From Tropicimonas sp. IMCC34043 (GTDB lineage Bacteria; Pseudomonadota; Alphaproteobacteria; Rhodobacterales; Rhodobacteraceae): DNA of 64,000 nt. A program made the position numbers and the translations under genes. The stretch lies in contig NZ_QMEK01000001.1 in assembly GCF_003390845.1 (NCBI RefSeq), forward strand, positions 2,007,385-2,071,384. The letters are read 5' to 3'. Positions 1-9,161 of this stretch are shown one piece after another (within the stretch, counting starts at the first letter, position 1; each line of letters starts with the position of its first letter). Under the pieces are notes generated by a model, which was given only the letters and a program-made list of their open reading frames with translations, made no database searches and was not told the origin of the DNA.

Positions 1-702
1 GACGAAACCGTCGTCGTCCGAGAAATCGCCGAACGGCCCGTCGACCGGCAAAATCCCATGGGTGCGGCAGGCCGCGACGATGGCGGCCTGCGCCCAGTGC
101 CAGGGATCGGGCCAGTATTTCTGGCCCTCGCGCACCATATAGTAATTCTCCTGGGTGCCACCGATGCCGGTGGTCTGCATGCCCATGGATGCGGCAAAAT
201 CGGCGGCACCGAGGCTCATGGCCTGCAGACGGGGCGAGCTGGCCGCGATCTCCTCGACATGGGCGATGCCGGCGGCGGTCTCGATGATGACCTCGAGGCT
301 GATCGGTTTTGTCCGCCCCTTGGCGCGCTCGACCGCCGTCACCAGCGCATCGACCGCATAGATGTCGGCCGCACAGCCCGCCTTGGGGATCATGATCTGG
401 TCCAGCCGGTCGCCGGCCTGCTCCAGCAGATCCACCACATCGCGATACCAGAACGGCGTATCGAGCCCGTTGATTCGCACGCTGAGGGTCTTGGTGCCCC
501 AGTCGATGTCGCCGATCGCCTGGATGATGTTCTTGCGGGCGTCTGCCTTGTCGTCCGGCGCGACGCTGTCCTCGAGATCGAGGTTGATGACGTCGGCGGC
601 GCTGCCGGCCATCTTCTCGAAGATCGCGGGGCGCGAGCCCGGGCCGAACAGCTGGCAACGGTTGGGGCGCGCAGGCGCGGCGGGCTGTATGCGAAAGCTC
701 AT
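1..702 (-). CDS. mcl1: L-malyl-CoA/beta-methylmalyl-CoA lyase, N-terminal part (cut by window edge)
   Basis: Reading leftward from ATG at 702, 234 codons stay open to the window edge, so the C-terminus is missing (the family is about 318 residues). The N-terminus has the CitE/HpcH-fold signatures: a phosphate-binding GPGSR near residue 20, the acidic DLEDSV at 42-47, and LEVIIETAAG around 136-145 carrying the Mg-ligand Glu. The family cleaves L-malyl-CoA to glyoxylate and acetyl-CoA, and beta-methylmalyl-CoA to glyoxylate and propionyl-CoA, in the ethylmalonyl-CoA pathway. The N-terminal sequence strongly resembles Rhodobacter Mcl1. It is transcribed alone into the left edge; two small dyads lie upstream. 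A paralogous citrate-lyase-beta-like enzyme is less likely but not excluded. Confidence 0.88.
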   Translation of the reverse strand, partial: MSFRIQPAAPARPNRCQLFGPGSRPAIFEKMAGSAADVINLDLEDSVAPDDKADARKNIIQAIGDIDWGTKTLSVRINGLDTPFWYRDVVDLLEQAGDRLDQIMIPKAGCAADIYAVDALVTAVERAKGRTKPISLEVIIETAAGIAHVEEIAASSPRLQAMSLGAADFAASMGMQTTGIGGTQENYYMVREGQKYWPDPWHWAQAAIVAACRTHGILPVDGPFGDFSDDDGFV

Positions 703-743
703 ATCACACTCCGGCAATGATATTTCAATTCAGATCGCAACTT

Positions 744-777
744 GGGTAGATAATTACCCGAACTCTGGCAAGCAGAG
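744..777. promoter_or_regulatory. Two adjacent dyads upstream of the malyl-CoA lyase gene
   Basis: GGGTA-6 nt-TACCC (744-759) is followed at once by CTCTG-5 nt-CAGAG (763-777). Both sit 42-75 bases upstream of the mcl1 ATG, in the relatively AT-rich part of the 121-base gap, where an operator or promoter would be expected. No regulator family is recognised; this is a positional inference. Confidence 0.3.
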
Positions 778-823
778 ATTCCGCAGTTGCAGCATCGCGC
801 CGCAGCGAAGGATTGGCGCAGGG

Positions 824-1462
824 TTACTCCCCCGCGTCCGATGCCTCGCCACGGACGGCCGACACCACCCGGTCGAGCCAGAGCCGCAGGTCGTCGACCT
901 GCGTGACATAGGCGCTGACACCGGGCGCCGCGGCCGGAAATGCCGCCGCGATCTGGCGGTTCTGCAGATAGATCCCGGCAAGCGCCGCAAAGAACGCGAG
1001 CGCCAGAACAAAGCCGAGCCGGAAGCGGCGCCGGGGGGGTGCGACCGATGCGGCGGCCTGGACGCCTTCAGCGCCGGAAGACCACGTCTGCACCGGTGGC
1101 CGCCTGTCAGAGGTCCATGCCGCCGCATCGCCGCGTGCAGCGCTCTCGGCCAGCCGGGCGGCCTCCTCGCGGGCGGCTTCCTCGCGCAGCACGGCGAGCA
1201 CGCTTTCGTCCGTGCGCCGCCGCGGCGGCACCGGCGGGACAAACGCGTCGTCCTCGTCATAGTCGTCATCGTCGTCGGCACCGACGCGGATCGACGCTGC
1301 CGCGGCCGGAACCGGCTGCGGGGCCGGCGCGACGAGCGTTTCGGGATGGGCGTGGAACCAGCGATAGCCGCAGCTTGAACACAGCACGTTGCGGCCATGG
1401 GCCGGGATGGCGCCGTCGCCCACCTGATACTGGGCACCGCAATTGGGACAGATCAGCCGCAT
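824..1462 (-). CDS. MJ0042-type zinc-ribbon membrane protein
   Basis: 212 residues. The N-terminus is a zinc ribbon of the zinc_ribbon_5/MJ0042 type, with CxxC pairs at Cys5/Cys8 and Cys28/Cys31. An acidic, Ala/Arg-rich linker of about 110 residues follows, then one transmembrane helix (about residues 145-165) and a short C-terminal tail. ATG at 1462 is chosen because the ribbon begins immediately and GGGAGAG precedes it; the longer in-frame extension has no family match. Such proteins are common in alphaproteobacteria with no assigned biochemical role; a regulatory or envelope-linked function is possible. It probably has its own promoter opposite plsC. Confidence 0.8.
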   Translation of the reverse strand: MRLICPNCGAQYQVGDGAIPAHGRNVLCSSCGYRWFHAHPETLVAPAPQPVPAAAASIRVGADDDDDYDEDDAFVPPVPPRRRTDESVLAVLREEAAREEAARLAESAARGDAAAWTSDRRPPVQTWSSGAEGVQAAASVAPPRRRFRLGFVLALAFFAALAGIYLQNRQIAAAFPAAAPGVSAYVTQVDDLRLWLDRVVSAVRGEASDAGE

Positions 1463-1662
1463 GTTCTCTCCCGCCTTCTTCCGGCCCGGATATCCGCCCG
1501 GGTCCGTCTGCACCTGTCGTTGCCTGCTTGTAGCAACGCGCCCCGGAAAACTCAAAGCCCGCAACGCCGCGATCACATGGCCCGCACCGTTGCATCGCGG
1601 CCGGGCCTCGGGCAGAAGGAAGCGGCCAACAGGGCATCGGCAGTCAGTCAGGGCGGGACGGA

Positions 1663-2388
1663 ATGCTGCAATATCTGCGGTCGCTGGTCTTTGTGGGCCA
1701 GATGTATCTGATGATGGCGCTTATGGCGCTGGTGTTCACCCCGGCGGTGCTGATCCGGCGGCAGGTTGCCTTTGTCGCGGTCCATGCCTTTTGCCGCTGG
1801 GTGCGCTGGACCGCGTCGTGGATGGTCGGCCTGCGATCCGAGGTGCGGGGCGAGCCGCCGCAGGGCGAATGCCTGATCGCCGCCAAACACCAGTCCTTCT
1901 TCGATATCATCCTGATCATCTCGGAAGTGCCGCGCCCCAAGTTCATCATGAAGGCCGAGCTGAAGTGGGTGCCGATCGTCGGCTGGTACGCCTATTGGAT
2001 CGGCTGCGTGCCGGTGAATCGCGGCAAGCGGACCCTGGCCATCGCCCAGATGAAGGCCGGGGTGGCGGCGGGGCGGGCCACGCCGGGGCAGTTGATCATC
2101 TATCCCCAGGGCACACGGGTCGCGCCGGGGGCACGGCTGCCCTACAAGGTCGGGACCGGGATCCTCTATTCCGAACTCGGGCAGGGCTGCGTGCCGGCGG
2201 CAACCAATGTCGGCGTGTTCTGGCCGCGGATCGGCGTGCGCCGCAAGCCGGGGCTGGCGGTGGTGGAGTTCCTGCCGCCGATCCCGCCCGGCCTGTCGAG
2301 CGATGTCTTCATGAGGCGGCTGGAGCAGGAGGTCGAGGCCGCCTCGAACCGGCTGATGGCGGAGGCGGGGTTCGACGGCCCGCGCTAG
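1663..2388 (+). CDS. plsC: 1-acyl-sn-glycerol-3-phosphate acyltransferase
   Basis: 241 residues with an N-terminal hydrophobic helix (about 8-30). The catalytic HX4D motif is HQSFFD (His76, Asp81). The substrate-binding FPEGTR motif appears as YPQGTR (147-152), with Gln in place of the usual Glu. The family transfers an acyl chain to lysophosphatidic acid, giving phosphatidic acid on the inner face of the cytoplasmic membrane. A purine-rich GGGACGGA precedes the ATG. The gene is divergent from the zinc-ribbon gene and convergent with the TIGR02302 gene. The Glu-to-Gln change is seen in some members, so activity is still expected. Confidence 0.88.
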   Translation: MLQYLRSLVFVGQMYLMMALMALVFTPAVLIRRQVAFVAVHAFCRWVRWTASWMVGLRSEVRGEPPQGECLIAAKHQSFFDIILIISEVPRPKFIMKAELKWVPIVGWYAYWIGCVPVNRGKRTLAIAQMKAGVAAGRATPGQLIIYPQGTRVAPGARLPYKVGTGILYSELGQGCVPAATNVGVFWPRIGVRRKPGLAVVEFLPPIPPGLSSDVFMRRLEQEVEAASNRLMAEAGFDGPR

Positions 2389-2456
2389 CGGCCCCTGCGA
2401 GACCCCGGGGCGGTCAAACGCAGGGCGGCGTCCTGCAGCGTGGCAGGCCGCACGAT

Positions 2457-2480
2457 CAGGTATTTTTTCCAAGAAGAAGG
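2457..2480 (+). repeat. Dispersed intergenic repeat, copy A (3' half only)
   Basis: An AGGTATTTTTTCC stretch followed by AAGAAGAAGG matches the second half of the elements at about 38690-38720 and 42139-42172. The GC-rich dyad found in those two copies is absent here. It lies in the convergent gap between plsC and the TIGR02302 gene, at both 3' ends. Confidence 0.6.
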
Positions 2481-2511
2481 ACCGGGCGTTCCGTGGCTGC
2501 GGTGGCGCGGA

Positions 2512-5067
2512 TCAGAATCGGTCGAGCAGGCGGCGCAGGTAATCGAGTTCGGGTTCGGGGCGCTCGCGCTCGCCCGAGCGGCGGCGGATCTCGTCCAGCA
2601 GATCGCGGGCCCGGCGATAGACATCGTCGCCCTGCAGCAGCTGTTCCTCGGTGCCAAGGCTGCCGCGGGCGCCCGATTGCCGGCCGAGCGGGTCGCGGCC
2701 CATCGGGCTGTTGGCGTCCCCGGTCTGGCGGCCTTCGCCGGCCTGGCCCGGGCGCTGCTGGTCTGCCAGCGCCTGTCCGAGATTGCGGATCCCGTCGCGC
2801 ATCGCCTCCATGGCGCGGGACTGCTCGTCGATTGCGCCGGCGAGATCCTCGCCCCGCAGCGCCTCTTCGGCGCGGTCCATGGCGCGGCCCGCCTCGTCGA
2901 GCGCGCGGCGCGCCGCCTCGCCGGGTTCGGAGCCCGCGCCCGGCAGGTTGCGCTGCAGATCTTCGAGCCGTTGGCCGAGCGCGCCCTGCCGGTCGGCGAG
3001 TCGCCCCGGGCCGGTCCCGCCGCCGCCGCTGTCCACGCCCTGCTGGCCCTGACCCTGTTGCTGGCCCTGACCCTGCTGGCCATCGCCTTGCTGACCCTCT
3101 TGCCCCGGCTGGCCGCGGCCGGGATCGAACTGGTCCTGCAGATCGTCGAAGGCCTCGTCCGACAGCTGTTGCTGGTCGCGCAGGGTCTCGGCGAGATCGT
3201 CCATCGCCTGCTCGCCGGGGCCCTGGCCGCCCTGCCCGCCCTGACCCTGGACGACCTGCATGTTCTCCATCATCTGCATCAGCTGTTGCAGCAGCGCCAT
3301 GGCCTCGGCGGTGCGGCCTTCCTCCATCAGCTGCTGCAACCGGTCGAGCAGTTGCTGCAACTGGTCGCCGGTCATCACCTGGGCGTTCTCGGACATCTGC
3401 GGCTGGGCGTTCGGGTCCTGCTGTTCGGCAAGCTGGCGCATGTAGTCCTGCATGGCCTGACGCAGCTCGTCCATCAACTGGGCGATTTCCTCGTCGGTGG
3501 CGCCGTTCTCGATCGCCTCGGCCAGCCGGTCCTGGGCGCGGCGCAGGCGCGACAGGGCATCGCTGAGATCGCCCTCCTCGATCTGCAGTGCTACCTGCCA
3601 CAGCGCCTCGGCAACCTCGTCCTGCACCTCGGGGGCGAGCCCGCCCGGCGCCGCCGCGCCGGCCTCGAGCCGCCGCATCGCGACCCGGAGCGGCAGATAG
3701 GCCGAACCGTCGCGCAGGATATCGTCCGGCCGGTGGGTCAGCGCGCGCAGGATCTGCGCCACCTGGGTGCCGTTCGCCCGCGCCCAAAGCAGGTCGCGGC
3801 GTTGTTCGATCAGGGCTGCGGCGAGCGGATCGAAAAACCGCCGGCCGGGCAGCAGCATGTTCAGCGGCGCCGATTGCCCGGACTGGCCAAGCGCATCCTC
3901 GGCCGTCAGCGTCAGCGTCACCGGCAGCCCGACCCAGGGGTTCTTCGAGAAATCCTCGACCAGCGCCTCGGTGAAATCCTTGCGGTCGCCGCTGATCGTC
4001 ATCGGCAGGTCGATCACGAGCGGCTCGCGCGGATCGGGGTCGGCCTGCAGCCCGTAGCGGCGCGCCACCGCATCGAGATCGAGCGCGATCCGCGCGCGCG
4101 CCGCAACGACGCCGAAATCGTCGGTTGCATGAAAGGCCTGGGTCATCCGCCCGTTCGGCTCGCGCCGGACCTCGCCCTGGGGCGCGATCGCGGGCGGCAG
4201 GTCGTCGCGCAGCTCGACCTGCCATTCGCGCCCGCCGGGGCCATGGATTGCCAGCCGGCCATCGCGGGTGACGTCGAATTCCTGGCTCGCCGAGGTGGCG
4301 GGTCCGACCGCGTCGCCGCTGCGCCCCGACACCGTCTCGTCGACGCTGAGCGCGCCGACCTCGCCATAGAGCCGCAGCGCAACACGGCTGCCTTCGGGGA
4401 TTTCCAGCCGGCCGGCGGCGATGTCGTTGAGATAAAGCGTCGGCTTGCCGGTATAGGCCGGGGGTTCGATCCAGCCTTCCCAGGCCGGACCGCCAGCGGC
4501 CAGCTGGTTCTGGCCCGGGATCATCGCCCCCGGCGCCTCGGCAATCTTCAGGAAGGACCCGAAGAGCCCCGCCATCACCAGCGCGACAAGCGCCACATAG
4601 CGCAGCGCATAGGGGTCGCGGCGCGACAGCCGCAGATCGGGCGGGACCCGGCCCGCGCCTTCGGTCCGGGCGGCCATGCGCTGCAGGTGCGCGGCCCAGA
4701 CCGCGGCCGATTGTTCGTCGCCCGCGCCGATGGCTTGCCGATCCTGCAAGGCCTGCAGCGGCCGGCCGGGCAGTGTCGCGTCAAGCCGCGCCACCGCCTC
4801 GGCCCGGCTGGGCCAGCGGAACCGGCGGATGCCGTCGATCAGAAACGCGATCAGCGCCGCCGCAATGGCAAGACCGCCGACCCAGACCACCTCGATCGGG
4901 GCCTTCTCGTGCAGGCCGAACATCAGCACGGCGGCGACGGTGAACAGCAGCGACCAGACCTGCCAGAAGCAGATCGTCAACCGCTCGGCCACCATGCCTG
5001 CGCGGGTCAGGCGCAGGGGACGACGCAAGTGGCTCAGACTGCGGGTGCGGACGTCGTCCGACTCCAT
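2512..5067 (-). CDS. TIGR02302/DUF4175 family membrane protein with low-complexity C-terminal half
   Basis: 851 residues. ATG at 5067 is preceded by AAAGGAG with 5-nt spacing, which decides against a longer start at 5139. Two transmembrane helices lie within the first 65 residues and another near 150; a large soluble domain follows. The C-terminal half is rich in Gln, Met, Glu and Gly, including a Gln/Gly tract at about residues 650-685 (coded near 3020-3115). This matches the alphaproteobacterial TIGR02302 family, which sits next to lysA and argH in many Rhodobacterales. Its function is unknown. lysA ends 84 bases upstream on the same strand, so the two probably share a transcript. Confidence 0.87.
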   Translation of the reverse strand: MESDDVRTRSLSHLRRPLRLTRAGMVAERLTICFWQVWSLLFTVAAVLMFGLHEKAPIEVVWVGGLAIAAALIAFLIDGIRRFRWPSRAEAVARLDATLPGRPLQALQDRQAIGAGDEQSAAVWAAHLQRMAARTEGAGRVPPDLRLSRRDPYALRYVALVALVMAGLFGSFLKIAEAPGAMIPGQNQLAAGGPAWEGWIEPPAYTGKPTLYLNDIAAGRLEIPEGSRVALRLYGEVGALSVDETVSGRSGDAVGPATSASQEFDVTRDGRLAIHGPGGREWQVELRDDLPPAIAPQGEVRREPNGRMTQAFHATDDFGVVAARARIALDLDAVARRYGLQADPDPREPLVIDLPMTISGDRKDFTEALVEDFSKNPWVGLPVTLTLTAEDALGQSGQSAPLNMLLPGRRFFDPLAAALIEQRRDLLWARANGTQVAQILRALTHRPDDILRDGSAYLPLRVAMRRLEAGAAAPGGLAPEVQDEVAEALWQVALQIEEGDLSDALSRLRRAQDRLAEAIENGATDEEIAQLMDELRQAMQDYMRQLAEQQDPNAQPQMSENAQVMTGDQLQQLLDRLQQLMEEGRTAEAMALLQQLMQMMENMQVVQGQGGQGGQGPGEQAMDDLAETLRDQQQLSDEAFDDLQDQFDPGRGQPGQEGQQGDGQQGQGQQQGQGQQGVDSGGGGTGPGRLADRQGALGQRLEDLQRNLPGAGSEPGEAARRALDEAGRAMDRAEEALRGEDLAGAIDEQSRAMEAMRDGIRNLGQALADQQRPGQAGEGRQTGDANSPMGRDPLGRQSGARGSLGTEEQLLQGDDVYRRARDLLDEIRRRSGERERPEPELDYLRRLLDRF

Positions 5068-5151
5068 GCTGCTCCTTTCGGCGGTCCGTCGTTCGGATTG
5101 CCCCCGGTTGTGCCGGCGGCGGGCGGACGAGAGAAGCAAATCACGGAATGC

Positions 5152-6420
5152 TCACTCCAGCCACCCGGGAATGTTATCGCGCTGCAGCATTTCCTCCAAG
5201 CTCGGCCTTTCCCGGATGACAGCGAATTGATCCCCGCTGACCAGAACCTCGGGAATCAGCGGGCGGGAGTTGTATTCGGACGACATGACAGCGCCATAGG
5301 CGCCGGCCGACCGGAAGGCCACCAGATCGGCGGGGGCAAGCGGCGGCATGGCGCGGCCGCGGGCAAAGGTATCGCCGGTCTCGCAAACCGGGCCCACGAT
5401 GTCGAAGGGCGCCTGTTCGATCCCGGGCGCGGGTTCGGTCACGGCGACGATGTCGTGATGGGCGTCATACATCGAGGGCCGGATCAGATCGTTCATCGCG
5501 GCATCGACGATCAGGAAATCCCGGCCCTCTCCCGACTTTAGATAGATCACCGAAGTCACCAGAATTCCTGCATTTCCGGCGATCAGACGGCCCGGTTCGA
5601 TTTCCACCTCGACGTCGAGACCGCCGAGCACCCGCGCGACCATCGCGCCATAATCGGCGGGCAGCGGCGGCGCCGTGTTGGCCCGGGTATAGGGAATGCC
5701 GAGACCGCCGCCGAGGTCGAGCCGGCGGATGCTGTGGCCATCGGCGCGCAGCACCGCGGTCAGTTCCGCCAGCTTGGTATAGGCCTGTTCGAAGGGCTGC
5801 AGCTCGGTCAGTTGCGAGCCGATGTGGACATCGATCCCCACCACCTCGATTCCGGGCAGGGCGGCGGCATGGGCGTAAACCTGCCGAGCGCGCGCAATCG
5901 GGATGCCGAACTTGTTCTCGGATTTGCCGGTGGCGATCTTGGCGTGGGTATGCGCATCGACATCGGGGTTGACGCGAATCGCCACCGGCGCGGTCACCCC
6001 CATCGACGCGGCAAGCGCGCTCAGTACTTCAAGCTCGGGCTCGCTTTCGACGTTGAACTGCCGGATGCCGGCCGCGAGCGCTGCGCGCATCTCGGGCGCC
6101 GTCTTGCCGACGCCGGAAAAGACGATGCGCGCACCGGGAACGCCGGCCGCAAGGGCGCGCGCCAGTTCGCCGCCCGACACCACATCCATGCCGGCGCCAA
6201 GCTGGCCCAGCGTGCGCAGCACTGCCAGATTGGAATTGGCCTTCACCGCGAAGCAGACCAGATGGTCAAGCCCCGCCAGCGCCTCGTCGAACAGCCGGAA
6301 ATGCCGGGTCAGCGTCGCCGTCGAATAGCAATAGAACGGCGTGCCGACGGCAGCCGCGATTGCGGGGACCGGCACGTCCTCGGCGTGCAACACGCCGTCG
6401 CGATACAGGAAATGGTCCAT
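5152..6420 (-). CDS. lysA: Diaminopimelate decarboxylase
   Basis: 422 residues, the usual length. A fold-III PLP enzyme removing CO2 from meso-diaminopimelate to give L-lysine. The PLP lysine is Lys60 in FAVKANSN; the glycine-rich phosphate-binding GGGLGIPY and the C-terminal CETGD, with the active-site Cys from the partner subunit, are present. ATG at 6420 has GGGGAGAG upstream; the in-frame extension to 6528 is not homologous. In related genomes lysA usually follows lptM directly, but here an oppositely oriented acyltransferase gene lies between them. Confidence 0.95.
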   Translation of the reverse strand: MDHFLYRDGVLHAEDVPVPAIAAAVGTPFYCYSTATLTRHFRLFDEALAGLDHLVCFAVKANSNLAVLRTLGQLGAGMDVVSGGELARALAAGVPGARIVFSGVGKTAPEMRAALAAGIRQFNVESEPELEVLSALAASMGVTAPVAIRVNPDVDAHTHAKIATGKSENKFGIPIARARQVYAHAAALPGIEVVGIDVHIGSQLTELQPFEQAYTKLAELTAVLRADGHSIRRLDLGGGLGIPYTRANTAPPLPADYGAMVARVLGGLDVEVEIEPGRLIAGNAGILVTSVIYLKSGEGRDFLIVDAAMNDLIRPSMYDAHHDIVAVTEPAPGIEQAPFDIVGPVCETGDTFARGRAMPPLAPADLVAFRSAGAYGAVMSSEYNSRPLIPEVLVSGDQFAVIRERPSLEEMLQRDNIPGWLE

Positions 6421-6627
6421 GCGGGCTCTCCCCTTGGCTTCGTCCAGAACGCCGTCATAGCAGACGCCCGACCGCGTGCAATCGGCGCCATCCCTGCATC
6501 GGATCACAGGAAAAACCGGGTGCGGCACGCCACGGACTTGCGAGAGCGGCGCCGAGATGCTTCACAACACGGGACCGGGGCGATCCCCCGGCCACGAAAT
6601 GACCCCGGAACAGGCTGCCCCAAGACG

Positions 6628-7347
6628 ATGTCGGCATTCAGAAAATCCATGCAAAGGCGGCTCGAGGCGCTGGCCGACAGCCCGGCCGTCACCGGCGCCG
6701 CCGCCAATCTGATCACCTGGTACCTGCGACGGCTGCATGCCCGCACCGAATGGACCATCCATGGCGACGACGAGCTGATCGCCGAGGTGCGGGGCGGCCA
6801 GCCGGTCATCATGGCGCTTTGGCATGGCCGGCTGGCGCTGGCGCCCAAGGGCTGGGATCCGGCCTGGGGGCCGATCTGCATCGTGACGTCCTCGGCCCGG
6901 CCGGGGCGGATGGTGGGGCGGGTGATGCAGTGCTTTGGCATGGACACCCTGCCGATGCGCGACCGCAAGTCGAACACCGCGACATCGCTGCAGGTCGCGC
7001 GCATGGCGAAGGAGGGCAAGTCGATGGGCTTTGCCATCGACGGCCCGGAAGGCCCGGCCCGGATTGCCAAATCGGTCCCGGTCGATTGGGCGCGGCTGAC
7101 CGGCTGCCCGATCTGGCTGTTCACCTTTTCGGTCGAACGCTATCGCCTGCTCGGGTCCTGGGACAAGCTCGCGCTGCCCCGTCCCGGCGGTCGCGGCGTC
7201 ATCCTGTATCGGCGGTGGCAGGAGGTGGTCCCGAAGCGGCTCGACGAGGACACGCGCGAGATGCTGCGCGGCCGGTTGCAGGCCGACCTCGATGCGCTGA
7301 CCCGCGAGGCAGACCGCATGTGCGGCCACGCCGAACAGATCAACTGA
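6628..7347 (+). CDS. DUF374-type lysophospholipid acyltransferase family protein
   Basis: 239 residues, plus strand, set within an otherwise minus-strand cluster. It contains LWHGR (His66, the acyltransferase catalytic His) and DGPEGPAR (138-145), the DUF374 counterpart of the FPEGTR motif. The family is assumed to acylate lipid A or lysophospholipid precursors at the inner membrane; the substrate is not known. The start at 6628 is the first ATG at the conserved N-terminus, but no strong ribosome site is visible, and ATG 6649 is possible. Divergent from lysA, convergent with lptM. Confidence 0.8.
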   Translation: MSAFRKSMQRRLEALADSPAVTGAAANLITWYLRRLHARTEWTIHGDDELIAEVRGGQPVIMALWHGRLALAPKGWDPAWGPICIVTSSARPGRMVGRVMQCFGMDTLPMRDRKSNTATSLQVARMAKEGKSMGFAIDGPEGPARIAKSVPVDWARLTGCPIWLFTFSVERYRLLGSWDKLALPRPGGRGVILYRRWQEVVPKRLDEDTREMLRGRLQADLDALTREADRMCGHAEQIN

Positions 7348-7413
7348 GGCCTCCGAACCGGGGTATCGACGGCAACCGCACGCCGAACGCGCATCCCGGT
7401 CATGCGGACCGCG

Positions 7414-7617
7414 TCAGTTGACCTGGACCGATCCGCTGCTCGACCCGCCGACGACGCCAGCGCCGACGCTTCCCGAGATCGACATCTGTAGCCCGCTGCT
7501 GCCCAGCTGGACCGGCTCCTTCTTCGGCGGTGGCGCCTTTGGCGGGCCGTCAGCGCCGCAGCCGGCGAGCAGCGCCAGAAGCGACAGACCGCAAAGCAGG
7601 GAAATCGTTCGTGTCAT
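7414..7617 (-). CDS. lptM: Small lipoprotein, LptM-like
   Basis: 67 residues. A typical lipoprotein signal ends in LLAGC with the lipidated Cys at position 20, then GADGPPKAPPP, a short Pro/Lys stretch, and a Gly/Ser-rich tail. The combination of a short lipoprotein with a (K)APPPK-like segment, located between argH and lysA, is the hallmark of LptM (YifL), which assists disulfide maturation of the LPS translocon LptD. Only the N-terminal part is conserved in that family. argH ends about 120 bases upstream on the same strand. The assignment rests on signal, size and neighbourhood. Confidence 0.72.
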   Translation of the reverse strand: MTRTISLLCGLSLLALLAGCGADGPPKAPPPKKEPVQLGSSGLQMSISGSVGAGVVGGSSSGSVQVN

Positions 7618-7738
7618 CGCAACAGCCTCGCACCGTTCCTGTTGATCCCGGAATACCCGCGAAGCCGCGCACTGACCATGCACGCGCCTGCCGCGATATC
7701 CCCGTTCCTTCTTGCCCCGAGGCCGCCCGCAGGCCGCA

Positions 7739-9139
7739 TCATGCCAGACGGTCGGCCCAGTCGGCAATCCGCGCCCGGACCTGATCGGGCGCCGTGCCGC
7801 CGAAGGATGTGCGGCTCGATACCGAATTGTAGACGCCGAGCACGCCAAAGACCTCGGCCGTGATGCCGGCATGGACCGACTGCATCTGTTCAAGGCTCAG
7901 GTCGGGCAGATCGCAGCCGTGGGCCTCGGCCATGGCGACAAGACTGCCGGTGACATGATGCGCCTCGCGGAACGGCAGGCCAAGCGCGCGGACCAGCCAG
8001 TCGGCAAGGTCGGTTGCGGTCGAAAACCCGCTGGCCGCCGCGGCCTCCAGCGCCGGGCGATTGGCGTTCATGTCGCTGACCATGCCGGTCATCGCCGCCA
8101 GCGCCAGCATCAGCGTGTCGGCGGCGTCGAAGACCTGCTCCTTGTCCTCCTGCATGTCCTTGGAATAGGCCAGCGGCAGCCCCTTCATCACCGTCAGCAG
8201 CGCGACATTGGCACCCACCACGCGGCCGATCTTGGCGCGGATCAGTTCGGCGGCATCGGGGTTCTTCTTTTGCGGCATGATCGAGGAGCCGGTCGAGAAT
8301 CGGTCGGACAGCACCACGAACCGAAACTGGGCCGAGGACCAGATGACCAGTTCCTCGGCCAGGCGCGACAGGTGCATCGCACAGATCGAGGCGGCGGCGA
8401 GGAATTCGAGCGCGAAGTCGCGGTCGCTGACCGCATCGAGCGAATTGGCCATTGGCCGGTCAAAGCCGAGGGCGGCGGCCGTCATGTGGCGGTCGATGGG
8501 AAACGAGGTGCCGGCCAGTGCCGCGGCACCCAGCGGGCATTCGTTCATCCGCGCGCGCGCATCGGCAAACCGCCCCGCGTCGCGGCCCAGCATCTCGACA
8601 TAGGCCATCATGTGATGCCCCCAGGTCACCGGTTGCGCGGTCTGCAGATGGGTGAATCCCGGCATCACCCAATCCGCCCCCGCCGCGGCCTGCGCCAGCA
8701 GTGCCCGTTGCAGCGCCTGCAGCCCGGAGACCGCGGCATCGCATTGCTCGCGCACCCACAGCCGGAAGTCGGTCGCCACCTGGTCGTTGCGCGAGCGCGC
8801 CGTGTGCAGCCGCCCGGCGGGTTCTCCGATCAACGCCTTCAGGCGGGCCTCGACATTCATGTGAATGTCTTCGAGTGCGGTCGAAAACTCGAAGCTTCCG
8901 GCCTCGATCTCTGACAAGACCGTGAGCAGGCCTTCCCGGATCGCCGCCACATCGCTATCGCTGAGGATGCCCGTGGCCGCCAGCATGGCGGCATGGGCGC
9001 GGGAACCCTCGATATCCTGCCGGGCCAGCCTGCGGTCGAACCCGATGGAGGCGTTGATCGCCTCCATGATCGCATCAGGCCCGGAGGCGAAGCGCCCGCC
9101 CCACATCTGGTTGGCTGTCTGTTCGGAGGCATCGGTCAT
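7739..9139 (-). CDS. argH: Argininosuccinate lyase
   Basis: 466 residues, full length. Splits argininosuccinate into arginine and fumarate, the last step of arginine synthesis. The fumarase/aspartase superfamily signature [11 protein letters not shown] lies at 284-294 with the catalytic Ser at 285-286; the catalytic His is in GFTHLQ (His164). The ATG at 9139 overlaps by two bases an alternative ATG of the divergent TlpA-like gene, leaving almost no room for a promoter outside coding sequence. Confidence 0.96.
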   Translation of the reverse strand: MTDASEQTANQMWGGRFASGPDAIMEAINASIGFDRRLARQDIEGSRAHAAMLAATGILSDSDVAAIREGLLTVLSEIEAGSFEFSTALEDIHMNVEARLKALIGEPAGRLHTARSRNDQVATDFRLWVREQCDAAVSGLQALQRALLAQAAAGADWVMPGFTHLQTAQPVTWGHHMMAYVEMLGRDAGRFADARARMNECPLGAAALAGTSFPIDRHMTAAALGFDRPMANSLDAVSDRDFALEFLAAASICAMHLSRLAEELVIWSSAQFRFVVLSDRFSTGSSIMPQKKNPDAAELIRAKIGRVVGANVALLTVMKGLPLAYSKDMQEDKEQVFDAADTLMLALAAMTGMVSDMNANRPALEAAAASGFSTATDLADWLVRALGLPFREAHHVTGSLVAMAEAHGCDLPDLSLEQMQSVHAGITAEVFGVLGVYNSVSSRTSFGGTAPDQVRARIADWADRLA

Positions 9140-9161
9140 GGCTTTGGCCCTGAAGGTCGGA

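Noticed and set aside
2440..5541. Very long plus-strand open frame opposite the TIGR02302 gene
   Set aside because: It is a mirror of a high-GC coding strand: repetitive Leu/Ala/Arg, no domain, while the minus-strand frame has a ribosome site, helices and a known family.
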